A stretch of 59,284 nt of DNA from JACNKV01 sp964422145 (GTDB taxonomy: Bacteria > Fidelibacterota > Marinisomatia > Marinisomatales > JACNKV01): positions 1 to 59,284 of the forward strand of contig CAYQZV010000013.1 in NCBI GenBank assembly GCA_964422145.1, written 5' to 3'. The notes under the pieces were generated by a model. It was given only the letters and a program-made list of their open reading frames with translations. It ran no database searches and was not told where the DNA came from. Every line of letters starts with the position of its first letter. The first letter of the stretch is position 1. Below, piece after piece: positions 1-7,958 of this stretch. The position numbers and the translations under genes were made by a program.

Positions 1-70
1 TAATCTTACCATTTTTAATTAATCGCTCATAGAAAATGGCTAACGCCATCATTCTTGATACGGTTGGCAC
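1..70 (-). pseudogene. N-terminal fragment of HTH protein, cut by window edge
   Basis: Read on the minus strand from a GTG at 68-70, the sequence runs open through the window edge and reads VPTVSRMMALAIFYERLIKN. This resembles the start of small HTH/ParB-like proteins that accompany serine recombinase genes; that is recalled family knowledge, not a search. A better start (ATG at 114-116, reading MYYNKTVEEK) lies in another frame. Removing one A from the A-run near 85-93 would join it to this frame, so the gene may carry a homopolymer frameshift or simply start at the GTG. Only the first two dozen codons are visible. Confidence 0.35.
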
Positions 71-142
71 CTTCCCGGGGATTTCTTTTTTCTTCGACAG
101 TCTTATTATAATACATAGTATGTCGAATATACTCTACTTACT

Positions 143-805
143 ATGCATAAATATATGTATATTATAGTCATGAATGAATTGCATACATTACCGAATATCA
201 TTGATTATCAGACGCTATTAGGTGCTTTAGGGCAGTATAAATCCAAGCGGGATAAAATTTCGCATTTAATGAAAACCGGAGAAATCATCCGTATCAAAAA
301 GGGTTTGTATGTGTTGAATGAATCCTACCGCAGGGGAAAAATCTCTTTAGAGCATGTGTCTAATCTAATATTTGGCCCGTCCTATGTTTCGCTGGAATAC
401 GCCTTATCTTATTATGGGTTCATTCCTGAAAAAGTTGAAACCGTCACGGCTGTTACCACGGGCAGAAGCCGTGAATTTCAAACGCTGTTGGGCTTGTTTA
501 CTTATCGCAGTATTACCCGTTCTCAATTTTCATCTGGGATGAAAGTGATTGAGATAGAACCGGATATCCGGTTTATGATGGCATCTCCGGAAAAAGCATT
601 GGCTGATTTTATTCAAAGTCAAAAAGGTGTGCCGATTCAACCCAAAACGGCATTTGAGCAGTATTTATTTGAGAATATCCGTTTGGATGTTGGGTTGCTA
701 TCCAACTTGAGACTTCGTGAACTTCAATTATTTTCGGAAATTTATAAATCACGAAAATTATCCCGCCTTTGCGAAATCATTGAACGAATGAAAAGGGGGA
801 ATTGA
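143..805 (+). CDS. AbiEi-type antitoxin / transcriptional regulator
   Basis: A 220-residue protein of the AbiEi family, the antitoxin of the type IV AbiE toxin-antitoxin and phage-abortive-infection system. The N-terminal winged helix covers about residues 18-65 (KSKRDKISHLMKTGEIIRIKKG followed by a YVL strand). The body has the typical GPSYVSLEYALSYYG segment and a TPEKALAD-like box (SPEKALADFI). Such proteins repress their own operon and neutralise the nucleotidyltransferase encoded next. The stop overlaps the toxin start. The first ATG (143) is given; the ATG at 170 (MNELHTL) is an equally good start, and no clear Shine-Dalgarno separates them. Confidence 0.85.
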   Translation: MHKYMYIIVMNELHTLPNIIDYQTLLGALGQYKSKRDKISHLMKTGEIIRIKKGLYVLNESYRRGKISLEHVSNLIFGPSYVSLEYALSYYGFIPEKVETVTAVTTGRSREFQTLLGLFTYRSITRSQFSSGMKVIEIEPDIRFMMASPEKALADFIQSQKGVPIQPKTAFEQYLFENIRLDVGLLSNLRLRELQLFSEIYKSRKLSRLCEIIERMKRGN

Positions 806-1671
806 TGCACCCATCTATTAAACAAATGCTGAAAAAATACCCGTGTCAAACAACAGGCGATAGCATTAATGCTCTGCGTGAAATTCTGCAGGAAATTGCC
901 TTGTTGGGATTCTGGCGCAGCAAATTTTTTGAGCACGGAGCGTTTTACGGCGGCAGTGCTTTGCGGATTCTTCACGGATTGGACAGATACTCTGAAGATT
1001 TAGATTTTTCACTGTTAAAACCGGATGATTCTTTTGATTTCAGTCGTTTTTTAAAACCATTGCAAAAAGAATTGGAAGCGTTTGGATTTGAAATATCAAT
1101 CGAAAAAAAAGAGAAAAAAGTTAAATCTCATATCGAATCCGCCTTTTTAAAAACAAATACATTCACCCAAATGCTTTTTATATCATCGGATAAATCCATC
1201 GTTAAAGGCATTGATCCAAAGCAATTACTGAAAATCAAATTAGAAGTGGATACGATGCCGCCCTTAGGCTTTGAAACGGAAATAAAATATCTGATCCATC
1301 CTATATCGTTCCCTGTAAAAGTATTTACACTACCCAATTTATTTGCCGGGAAAATGCACGCTATTTTATGCAGAAAATGGGAAAAACGGATTAAGGGCAG
1401 AGATTGGTATGATTTGGTATGGTATATCAAAAATCATCCTGAATTGAATATCCACCATTTAGAACTGCGAATGAAAGACAGCGGGCACCTGCCTTCAAAT
1501 GAAAAACTATCGAAAGAAAAGTGTATCCAATTACTCACAGAGAAAATCGCTAGTTTGGATTTTGCAAATGCAAAAAAAGATGTGGAAAAATTTGTAAAAA
1601 ATGGTGATTTAGGTATGTGGTCTGCTGATTTTTTCTTGGATACCATTCACCGGATAAATTGGATGGAGTGA
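805..1671 (+). CDS. AbiEii/AbiGii-type nucleotidyltransferase toxin
   Basis: A 288-residue nucleotidyltransferase of the AbiEii family, the toxin partner of the gene just upstream. The catalytic motif is visible near residues 50-70: GGSALRILHGLDRYSEDLDFS, i.e. GGS then DxD. A conserved KLEVD strand and a WEKRIKGRDWYDLVWY segment follow, as usual in the family. Known relatives transfer nucleotides, probably to tRNA acceptor ends. The ATG at 805 overlaps the antitoxin stop (TGATG), so the two are translationally coupled. A TTG at 802 is an alternative start. Confidence 0.88.
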   Translation: MHPSIKQMLKKYPCQTTGDSINALREILQEIALLGFWRSKFFEHGAFYGGSALRILHGLDRYSEDLDFSLLKPDDSFDFSRFLKPLQKELEAFGFEISIEKKEKKVKSHIESAFLKTNTFTQMLFISSDKSIVKGIDPKQLLKIKLEVDTMPPLGFETEIKYLIHPISFPVKVFTLPNLFAGKMHAILCRKWEKRIKGRDWYDLVWYIKNHPELNIHHLELRMKDSGHLPSNEKLSKEKCIQLLTEKIASLDFANAKKDVEKFVKNGDLGMWSADFFLDTIHRINWME

Positions 1672-1903
1672 GTAATGGTAAATCTATTAGAACTCAATAC
1701 AATGGGACTGTTGTCTATCCTATTACCAATCATTACGAAAACCAAAACTTTCACAAAAAAGATAAAAATAGAAACTTTCAAAACGCTTGTAACTCACAAT
1801 ATAACAGGTAGATAGAAGAATCGTAAAGTTCTCATAACAGTATGAAAAAGTGGGTTATGATTTCCGTAATAGACGCACCACTCTATATAAACCCAACCCG
1901 ATG

Positions 1904-1931
1904 AACAGCCGTGAGAGCGGCTGTTTTTTTT
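1904..1931 (+). terminator. Rho-independent terminator after the AbiE operon
   Basis: Stem AACAGCCG (1904-1911) pairs with CGGCTGTT (1918-1925) across a TGAGAG loop and is followed by a run of T to 1931. It lies about 230 nt beyond the toxin stop and just before the convergent pseudopilin operon. The 1672-1903 stretch holds no convincing gene. Confidence 0.75.
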
Positions 1932-1939
1932 ATCCTAAT

Positions 1940-3247
1940 TTAAAGCGTCTTCCACGAACCGGCTTCGATCGTGGGTTTCAATCCGCCGGTAACCGACCCG
2001 GGAAGGGGAAGGATGAAGGTTAACACGCTGTTCGTGATCCGGTCTAATTTTGTATCCGTTGCCACAACCGATCCTTCAAAAATAGCTGATTCAATTTCCA
2101 CCGTACCGGCGCAGTAACAGGAAGCGTAGATCGTTCCCCGCAGCTGAAGATCCCCCAGCGATTCAACATTCGCAAAGACTTTCCCTCCGCTGATATCAAG
2201 ATTCGTTTTAGAGAACAATTCATTCACCCGCGCAGGTCTTTCAGGGATGGGCAGCGCACTCCAATCCAGACCGTATTGCGTCCCGGTGGAGATCACACTG
2301 ACATTTCCCGATGCGATGGTGATCACATTATCCCCGACGCTGCATCCGGTTTTATAATCTGCTGTTCCGTTCACAATGATGTAAGCGGGGTCGGTGGTCG
2401 TGAACGAACCGATCACGGCGTTTGCGGTACTGACGGTTAAATTTCCGTTAATAAACACCGTATTATTCTCGTACGTTGATAAATCCCATTCGGTACTGAT
2501 GGAGACATTCCCGAAGATCTCATTTTCAGAGGATGATGTGACGGCTTCAGCAATGGCCAAAAGGGAATCATGAATCGTTGTGTCAAAAACCGGAAAGATC
2601 GGCAGCGGCGGCGGGTAGACCTGCCATGTATAAATATCACTAAAATCTGCATCGGATGTCACTTCGTGTCCCGGGGAGACATAAATCGTTGTGGTGTCAA
2701 TTTGCGATTCGGGTGTTTTGACGTACACATTCGTCCCAAAATAAAGGTCGCCGGTTAAGGTGTTATTTCGTCCGATTTCAATTTCGGTATTGTTGACGGG
2801 ATTTTCTAATTGTTTGATATACATCGCAAATGAGAACGGTTCACTCAATGCGGTGAAGTAGACCTGTGCTTTTTTCACCGATGATTCAACGATACCGGTT
2901 GAAACAACACGTCGTCTGTCTGCATTCAACGTATTCCCGTTTTCATCGGTATCGAAAACCTCCGCCTTGAATTGCCCTTTCCCAAAATTGATGTATCCCG
3001 ACGAGCCAGGCCAGTTAATAAAATCATTCACTAACTCATAAAAGGCATATTCAATACCGGCTTGCGCATAAAGCTCGGCTTCGGTATCGAGATAGAGATT
3101 GGCTGTTTTTTCGCTGTTAACGGAAATGACTGTGTTGAGTGTAAAGGCTAAGAGTCCGAAAAGCACCAGCACCATGATGACCGTGGCGATGTAAATGATC
3201 CCGCTGTCAGGCTGGTTGGGCTTTAGTCTTTGTCTGAGCCGGATCAT
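1940..3247 (-). CDS. PilX/GspK-like minor pseudopilin with large passenger domain
   Basis: A 435-residue protein and the last gene of a four-gene pseudopilin operon. The N-terminus has a short basic leader ending in SG, then a hydrophobic helix (IIYIATVIMVLVLFGLLAFTL, residues 17-37), as in PilX/GspK-class prepilins processed by PilD. The remaining ~390 residues are rich in short beta strands, Thr and Asn, with repeats such as INGNLTVS and VNGTADY. This suggests a beta-helical surface domain, as in polymer-forming or adhesive minor pilins. Its ATG overlaps the previous stop by 4 nt. No assembly ATPase or secretin is in the window, so it may serve a type IV pilus or type II secretion system encoded elsewhere. 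Confidence 0.7.
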   Translation of the reverse strand: MIRLRQRLKPNQPDSGIIYIATVIMVLVLFGLLAFTLNTVISVNSEKTANLYLDTEAELYAQAGIEYAFYELVNDFINWPGSSGYINFGKGQFKAEVFDTDENGNTLNADRRRVVSTGIVESSVKKAQVYFTALSEPFSFAMYIKQLENPVNNTEIEIGRNNTLTGDLYFGTNVYVKTPESQIDTTTIYVSPGHEVTSDADFSDIYTWQVYPPPLPIFPVFDTTIHDSLLAIAEAVTSSSENEIFGNVSISTEWDLSTYENNTVFINGNLTVSTANAVIGSFTTTDPAYIIVNGTADYKTGCSVGDNVITIASGNVSVISTGTQYGLDWSALPIPERPARVNELFSKTNLDISGGKVFANVESLGDLQLRGTIYASCYCAGTVEIESAIFEGSVVATDTKLDRITNSVLTFILPLPGSVTGGLKPTIEAGSWKTL

Positions 3248-3783
3248 TTTACCAATCCGTATTTAAGGTTTTGGGGGCATTTACAGAATTGGGTCATCAC
3301 ATTTCTGGATCCTTTGGTGCCAAATAATTTAAATCGTATGGACCAAATCGTATGCAGGTGAATAACAGGATTTTCATCGATCTGCATTTCTTCAACAGTA
3401 TAATAATGGAAAGAGGTACTGTCCGTCAAATATTGAGCTATCGGGGATTCAGCTGTGCTGTTCACTTGACGGTAAAGCGATCCATTGGAATACTGATATT
3501 GAATGGTGTCCAAATACGAATCAACAAATTGGAAACGGGTGTTGCCGGCATACAAAATGTGCTGACCGTCTCTTAAATTCGAGATATCGATATTAAATCT
3601 GCGCTGGGCAATAAACATATTATCATTGACCTCCTGCCCGCTCACCATGGATTCATAAAATTTCGCACCGGTAAAGAAGATCTGAATGAGCATCACACCG
3701 ATAATCCCGAATATCAATATCGAGATGATGAGTTCAATCAGTGTAAACCCGGACGTTGATCGTGGATGTTTTGGACGATCCAT
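3244..3783 (-). CDS. PilW/GspJ-like prepilin
   Basis: A 179-residue prepilin-like protein. A class III leader MDRPKHPRSTSG precedes the cleavage and methylation motif FTLIE and a hydrophobic helix (LIELIISILIFGIIGVMLIQIFF). The leader peptidase PilD should cut after the Gly. The globular part has no clear domain but includes YQYSNGSLYRQVNS, a strand pattern typical of PilW/GspJ. It overlaps the following gene by 4 nt and starts 1 nt after the preceding gene ends, so the operon is tightly coupled. Confidence 0.75.
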   Translation of the reverse strand: MDRPKHPRSTSGFTLIELIISILIFGIIGVMLIQIFFTGAKFYESMVSGQEVNDNMFIAQRRFNIDISNLRDGQHILYAGNTRFQFVDSYLDTIQYQYSNGSLYRQVNSTAESPIAQYLTDSTSFHYYTVEEMQIDENPVIHLHTIWSIRFKLFGTKGSRNVMTQFCKCPQNLKYGLVK

Positions 3784-3784
3784 A

Positions 3785-4264
3785 TTAATAATGGCTCGAG
3801 ATTAAGGTGTTCAACACAACCGGTTCGATCTCATTGTGGGTGACGGTGACAATGACCCGTTTCATATCCGTGGCGGTAAAAACACTGTCGTCAAAACTCC
3901 CGGTTGGAGAGACATAAAAGACACGAGCGGTTTCAGTAAATCCGGGAAATCCGCTGATACTGCTGTTTGAATATCCGGCGAAATCATCAACATCATCGTA
4001 ATACTGATCCTCCATTTCAGGTCCCAAAGATAGCGTGCTTGTCCAAGGCAGTTCTGAATTCTCATCAAATTCCTTTGCAATGATCCGGTTCACCAATTCC
4101 TGCCCAAGAAAAACCGCTTTGGTGGTTAACTCCACACGGGCGGCATCCATTTTTTGGTTGGAGAACACATTAAGAAGTATCGTAAAAACGATGGCTAAAA
4201 TCACGATCGAAACAATGACTTCAACCAAACTGAATCCGAGATGTTTATTCTGACCCTTATTCAT
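3785..4264 (-). CDS. PilV/GspI-like prepilin
   Basis: A 159-residue prepilin-like protein with leader MNKGQNKHLG followed by FSLVEVIVSIVILAIVFTIL, the standard prepilin peptidase site with Glu at +5 and a membrane helix. The globular domain is small, as in GspI/PilV. It sits second in the pseudopilin operon, 2 nt after the GspH/FimT-like gene. Assignment to type IV pilus or type II secretion cannot be made from sequence alone. Confidence 0.75.
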   Translation of the reverse strand: MNKGQNKHLGFSLVEVIVSIVILAIVFTILLNVFSNQKMDAARVELTTKAVFLGQELVNRIIAKEFDENSELPWTSTLSLGPEMEDQYYDDVDDFAGYSNSSISGFPGFTETARVFYVSPTGSFDDSVFTATDMKRVIVTVTHNEIEPVVLNTLISSHY

Positions 4265-4266
4265 GA

Positions 4267-4800
4267 TTAATTCTCTACGATGAGCACCATTCCTGTTCCC
4301 AAACTTACCGTGATAGAAACAGAGTTATTCAAGGTGATCGAACCGGAATCGTTTGTATTTCCAAATCGGTCAAATGCGATGCTTTTATCACTGCCGATTG
4401 TCAATCCCGTGATGGTGACATTACGAAATTCTCCCGTGTTTAATGTCCGGATATAGGCCCCCGCTCCGGATGAGTACTGGACTATGGTCCGTGTCGCTTC
4501 AGTTTCGCCTGAATACAATGTGTACACATGTTGATTATCATCGAATTCAATCCAGGTACTGTCATGCTCTGTGATTGCCAACGATTGTACAAAGCGGATA
4601 TCCGTGGCAATTTGTGTAGCGGCTGATTTGGTTTTACGCTCAGTGTAATGGTCATAAATCCGTGGAACGGCAAAAACAGAGAGAATGCCGATCAAAACCA
4701 AAACGATGATCACTTCTGTTAAAGTGAATCCACTGAATTTAGAGTCGTACTTGTGTGACGAACTGGATTCAGAAGCCGGGTGTGAGATTCGTAATTTCAT
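4267..4800 (-). CDS. GspH/FimT-family prepilin
   Basis: The first gene of the pseudopilin operon, 177 residues from the ATG at 4798-4800. A leader ending KFSG is followed by FTLTEVIIVLVLIGILSVFAVPRI, a classic prepilin cleavage site and helix. The next segment (KSAATQIATDIRFVQSLAITEHDS) matches the GspH/FimT pattern of a helix leading into the beta-sheet domain. A second in-frame ATG at 4852-4854 would add 18 residues; the shorter start is chosen because leaders are usually under 30 residues. Confidence 0.78.
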   Translation of the reverse strand: MKLRISHPASESSSSHKYDSKFSGFTLTEVIIVLVLIGILSVFAVPRIYDHYTERKTKSAATQIATDIRFVQSLAITEHDSTWIEFDDNQHVYTLYSGETEATRTIVQYSSGAGAYIRTLNTGEFRNVTITGLTIGSDKSIAFDRFGNTNDSGSITLNNSVSITVSLGTGMVLIVEN

Positions 4801-5019
4801 GGATGCGAGTTCACCGATGTTTATTTGACCGGAAAGACAAGTTAAATTTACCATCCGAATTGAGGACTTTCCACAAAAAAGTGATCTGTCGGACTGAGGG
4901 TGTGACGCACATCATCTGAGATTCAACAAAAATGATGATTTCACATTTAGAGTCGGGTTCTTTGTATTGAATTCAACCACTGAAAAGACTTAAAATCAGA
5001 TAACAAGGAGGATGATAAA

Positions 5020-5442
5020 ATGAAGAAATGTTTTGTTCTGTTCATGTTGGTATTGTTCGCGGGAGGACTGCAAAGTCAAACGACACATCCATCAACGATC
5101 ACTTTTAAAAAATCCCTGTTTGCATCCGGATATTATCAACATGGGGATCGACTTACTATGACACAGCTCAACTCGGTTTTATCTTCAGCCGGTGATGACT
5201 TAAAAGCCGACGTGGAAACAGCTAAAAGGAATTATACCCTTTCAATGGTTTTCGGTTTTCCGGGTGGTTGGCTGATCGGTCATCCCATTGGGAAAGCCAT
5301 CGGCGGAGGAGAAGACATGGACATGACGATGTTAAGTGCCGGACTGCTGTTAGGCGGAATCAGTGTGTTTTTTGAAATTGAAGCAAAGAACGGGTATAAA
5401 AAACTGGTCAATCAATATAATGAACGGTTAGTGAAACAATAA
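5020..5442 (+). CDS. Secreted hypothetical protein
   Basis: A 140-residue protein that I do not recognise. It has a signal peptide (MKKCFVLFMLVLFAGGLQSQ) with probable cleavage after residues 18-20, a central Gly-rich hydrophobic stretch (MVFGFPGGWLIGHPIGKAIGGGEDM) and a second hydrophobic stretch (LSAGLLLGGISVFFEIE). A strong AAGGAGG lies at 5005-5011. It is 26 nt upstream of the ACR3 transporter, so the two may be co-transcribed. The glycine pattern resembles glycine-zipper-like envelope proteins, but no function can be assigned. Confidence 0.7.
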   Translation: MKKCFVLFMLVLFAGGLQSQTTHPSTITFKKSLFASGYYQHGDRLTMTQLNSVLSSAGDDLKADVETAKRNYTLSMVFGFPGGWLIGHPIGKAIGGGEDMDMTMLSAGLLLGGISVFFEIEAKNGYKKLVNQYNERLVKQ

Positions 5443-5468
5443 ACCTGCAAAAAGCAGCCGGACGTACG

Positions 5469-6545
5469 ATGAAAAAACTATCCTTTTTGGATCGCTATCT
5501 TACTCTGTGGATTTTCCTCGCGATGTTTATCGGAGTGGTCGGCGGTTATATTTACCCCGAAATTCAATCCATTATCAATTCATTTCAGGTCGGGGCAACC
5601 AATATCCCAATCGCGATCGGATTGATCTTGATGATGTATCCGCCGCTCGCGAAAGTCCGATATGAGAAACTCCATGAAGTCTTTCGAAACACGCGGGTTC
5701 TTATTCTGTCGTTGGTGCAGAATTGGATCATTGGTCCGATCTTAATGTTCGGGCTCGCCGTCCTGTTTTTATCCGGGCATTATGAATACATGGTGGGATT
5801 GATCTTGATCGGGCTTGCCCGCTGCATCGCAATGGTGATCGTATGGAATGATCTGGCGGACGGTGACCGCGAATACTGCGCCGGATTGGTCGCTTTCAAT
5901 TCGATTTTTCAGGTGCTGTTCTTTTCACTTTACGCATGGATCTTCATTACCGTCATTCCCGGCTGGATCGGTTTAGAAGGCGCTGTCGTGGACATCTCCA
6001 TGAAAGAGATCGCTCAATCCGTATTCATTTATCTCGGCATCCCGTTTTTAGCAGGGATGATCACCCGATTTATCGGCGTCAAAACAAAAGGAGAGGAATG
6101 GTATCAGAAAAAACTCATCCCGATGATCAGTCCATTGACGCTGGTGTTTTTACTTTTTACGATTGTGGTGATGTTTTCGCTGAAGGGAGAATATATCGTC
6201 CAATTGCCTTTGGATGTAATCAAGATCGCCATTCCGCTGACGATCTACTTTTTAGTGATGTTCATCGTATCCTTTTGGATGTCGTACAAAATTAAAGCAA
6301 CCTACGAGCAGTCAACGACCTTATCATTTACCGCAGCATCCAATAATTTTGAGTTAGCTATTGCCGTTGCGATTGCAGTCTTTGGCATTGATTCCGGGAT
6401 GGCCTTTGCAGCTGTGATCGGTCCGTTGGTTGAAGTGCCGGTTTTGATCAGCCTTGTTACCGTAGCATTTTGGATTCGGAATAAATATTTCCCTTTGAAA
6501 AAAGAATCATCGGACGGTCATGTGCATATCCGGTGTGAAGGATGA
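5469..6545 (+). CDS. ACR3-family arsenite efflux transporter
   Basis: A 358-residue inner-membrane protein with about ten hydrophobic helices, matching the ACR3 (arsenical resistance 3) branch of the BART superfamily. The signature GLARCIAMVIVWNDLADGD (about residues 117-135) contains the conserved cysteine needed for As(III) transport. The late TLSFTAASNNFELAIAVAIAVFG motif is also typical. It expels arsenite using the proton gradient. No arsR or arsC lies next to it; the following gene, 4 nt downstream, encodes a haem-binding protein. Confidence 0.95.
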   Translation: MKKLSFLDRYLTLWIFLAMFIGVVGGYIYPEIQSIINSFQVGATNIPIAIGLILMMYPPLAKVRYEKLHEVFRNTRVLILSLVQNWIIGPILMFGLAVLFLSGHYEYMVGLILIGLARCIAMVIVWNDLADGDREYCAGLVAFNSIFQVLFFSLYAWIFITVIPGWIGLEGAVVDISMKEIAQSVFIYLGIPFLAGMITRFIGVKTKGEEWYQKKLIPMISPLTLVFLLFTIVVMFSLKGEYIVQLPLDVIKIAIPLTIYFLVMFIVSFWMSYKIKATYEQSTTLSFTAASNNFELAIAVAIAVFGIDSGMAFAAVIGPLVEVPVLISLVTVAFWIRNKYFPLKKESSDGHVHIRCEG

Positions 6546-6549
6546 AACA

Positions 6550-6981
6550 ATGAAAATTACAAAAAAAAGAATAGGGTGGATTCTCCTCGGATTTATCCTG
6601 GTGATGCAGTTTTTCCCTCCAGCTTTTAACAATCCGCCTGTGACGGTAAAATTCATCGTTCCTGATCATATCCAAGAGATTTTGGAAACCAGCTGTTATG
6701 ATTGTCACTCAAATGAAACAAAGTATCCGTGGTATTCGAAGATATTTCCGGGGTCATATTTAATTGCCCACGATGTGAATGAGGGCAGGGAAGAGTTGAA
6801 CTTTTCCGAATGGACATATGCTCCGAAAAAAGCAAAGCATAAACTGAATGAAATCCGTGAAGAAGCCGTGGATGAATCGAAAATGCCGCCGTGGTTTTAT
6901 GTGGCACTTCATCCTGAAGCATCTTTGTCAGATGAGGAAAAATCTGCCCTTCGGGCTTGGCTTCACTCGTTAGACGAATGA
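6550..6981 (+). CDS. Haem-binding domain protein with one CxxCH
   Basis: A 143-residue protein with one N-terminal membrane helix (IGWILLGFILVMQFFPPAF) and a haem-binding domain of the Haem_bd type: SCYDCHSNETKYPWYSKIFPGSYLIAHDVNEGR has the CxxCH haem site and the usual W-Y-x-x-P segment. It is probably anchored to the inner membrane with its monohaem domain in the periplasm. The ATG at 6550 is preferred over an upstream ATG inside the ACR3 gene, because it puts the helix at the N-terminus. It follows the ACR3 stop by 4 nt. Confidence 0.85.
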   Translation: MKITKKRIGWILLGFILVMQFFPPAFNNPPVTVKFIVPDHIQEILETSCYDCHSNETKYPWYSKIFPGSYLIAHDVNEGREELNFSEWTYAPKKAKHKLNEIREEAVDESKMPPWFYVALHPEASLSDEEKSALRAWLHSLDE

Positions 6982-6994
6982 AGCCGTTACGACG

Positions 6995-7351
6995 TTAAGA
7001 TACGTTTAAAATATCAGCAAACGCTTTGACGAAACCTTCTTTGGGTAAAGCACCTGCTGCCATTTGCGGTTTGTCATCCTTTGGCACAAATAAGATGGAA
7101 GGAATACTTCTGATCCCGAATGTACCGGAGAGTTCTTGTTCTTGCTCAGTATTGACTTTATAAATATTGATTTTGCCTTTATACTCTTCAGCAAGTTCAT
7201 CCAAAACCGGGGCGACCATTTTACAGGGTCCGCACCAATCGGCATAAAAATCAATTATACAGGGAAGGTTCCCTTCAAATTTCCATTCTTTGTTTTCTTC
7301 GTAATTGAATACCTTCGTTAAAAAAGTTTCTTTTGTTAAGTGTTCAACCAT
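6995..7351 (-). CDS. Thioredoxin
   Basis: A 118-residue thioredoxin with active site DWCGPCK (Cys40, Cys43) after the FYADW strand and the conserved cis-Pro segment IRSIPSILF. It has no signal peptide, so it acts in the cytoplasm as a disulfide reductant. It starts with an N-terminal extension of about ten residues (HLTKETFLTKVF), as in many Bacteroidota thioredoxins. It is convergent with the haem-binding gene and divergent from the Rrf2 regulator. Confidence 0.93.
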   Translation of the reverse strand: MVEHLTKETFLTKVFNYEENKEWKFEGNLPCIIDFYADWCGPCKMVAPVLDELAEEYKGKINIYKVNTEQEQELSGTFGIRSIPSILFVPKDDKPQMAAGALPKEGFVKAFADILNVS

Positions 7352-7494
7352 GTTATGACTCCGTTTAAATTAATTGTTGTTCACTGGTATAGATACAGAT
7401 CTGTAAAAAAGGTTACAGCTTGATTGCTCTTAAAGGAAAAAAACGGATTATTTCAAATTAATCTTTTGAAAATATTGGACAGGTATTTTAATTT

Positions 7495-7508
7495 CTACCA
7501 ATAGGTAG
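7495..7508. promoter_or_regulatory. Inverted repeat, candidate Rrf2 operator
   Basis: CTACC-AATA-GGTAG is a perfect 5-bp inverted repeat ending 3 nt before the Rrf2 start codon. Its position suggests autoregulation of the Rrf2-oxidase-like-ctaB operon. Binding is inferred from location only. Confidence 0.4.
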
Positions 7509-7511
7509 TAT

Positions 7512-7946
7512 ATGATTATTTCAAAGACAACAAGTTATGCAATGAAAGTTCTTTTGTGTTTAACGAATGCACAAGAACATGAGCTGGTATCCGTGAATAC
7601 ACTTCACCGTAAATTGGATATCCCATACAAATATTTAGGACGCTTGATGTCTAAATTATCTATGGCTGGATTTGTTCATTCGGAAAGAGGGAAGTACGGC
7701 GGATATAAATTGAAGGATCGTAAAACCATCATATTCTTAATGGACATTGTCCGCGTTATCGACGGTGAGGATCAATTAGATTCCTGTTTACTTGGATCCA
7801 ATCAATGTGATGGAAACACACTCTGTTCACTGCACAAGTATTGGTCAAAACCAAAAACAGAGTTGATCAAAATGCTGAAAACCGTATCAATACAAGAATT
7901 ACAAAAAGACAGTTACTTATTAGAACATTCAATTTTTAACGGATAA
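7512..7946 (+). CDS. Rrf2-family transcriptional regulator
   Basis: A 144-residue Rrf2-family repressor (the family of IscR, NsrR and CymR). The N-terminal winged helix reads SYAMKVLLCL ... IPYKYLGRLMSKLSMAGFVHSERGKYGGYKL. Three cysteines spaced C-x6-C-x5-C (SCLLGSNQCDGNTLC, about residues 96-109) match the Fe-S ligand pattern of NsrR/IscR-like sensors, so it may sense NO, oxygen or Fe-S status. It is 12 nt upstream of the oxidase-like fusion gene and probably controls it. Confidence 0.9.
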   Translation: MIISKTTSYAMKVLLCLTNAQEHELVSVNTLHRKLDIPYKYLGRLMSKLSMAGFVHSERGKYGGYKLKDRKTIIFLMDIVRVIDGEDQLDSCLLGSNQCDGNTLCSLHKYWSKPKTELIKMLKTVSIQELQKDSYLLEHSIFNG

Positions 7947-7958
7947 GGAGATAATATA

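Noticed and set aside
1675..1815. 46-codon open frame directly after the AbiEii toxin gene
   Set aside because: No Shine-Dalgarno, Lys/Thr/Ile-rich composition expected from AT-rich DNA, and no recognisable family; treated as chance.
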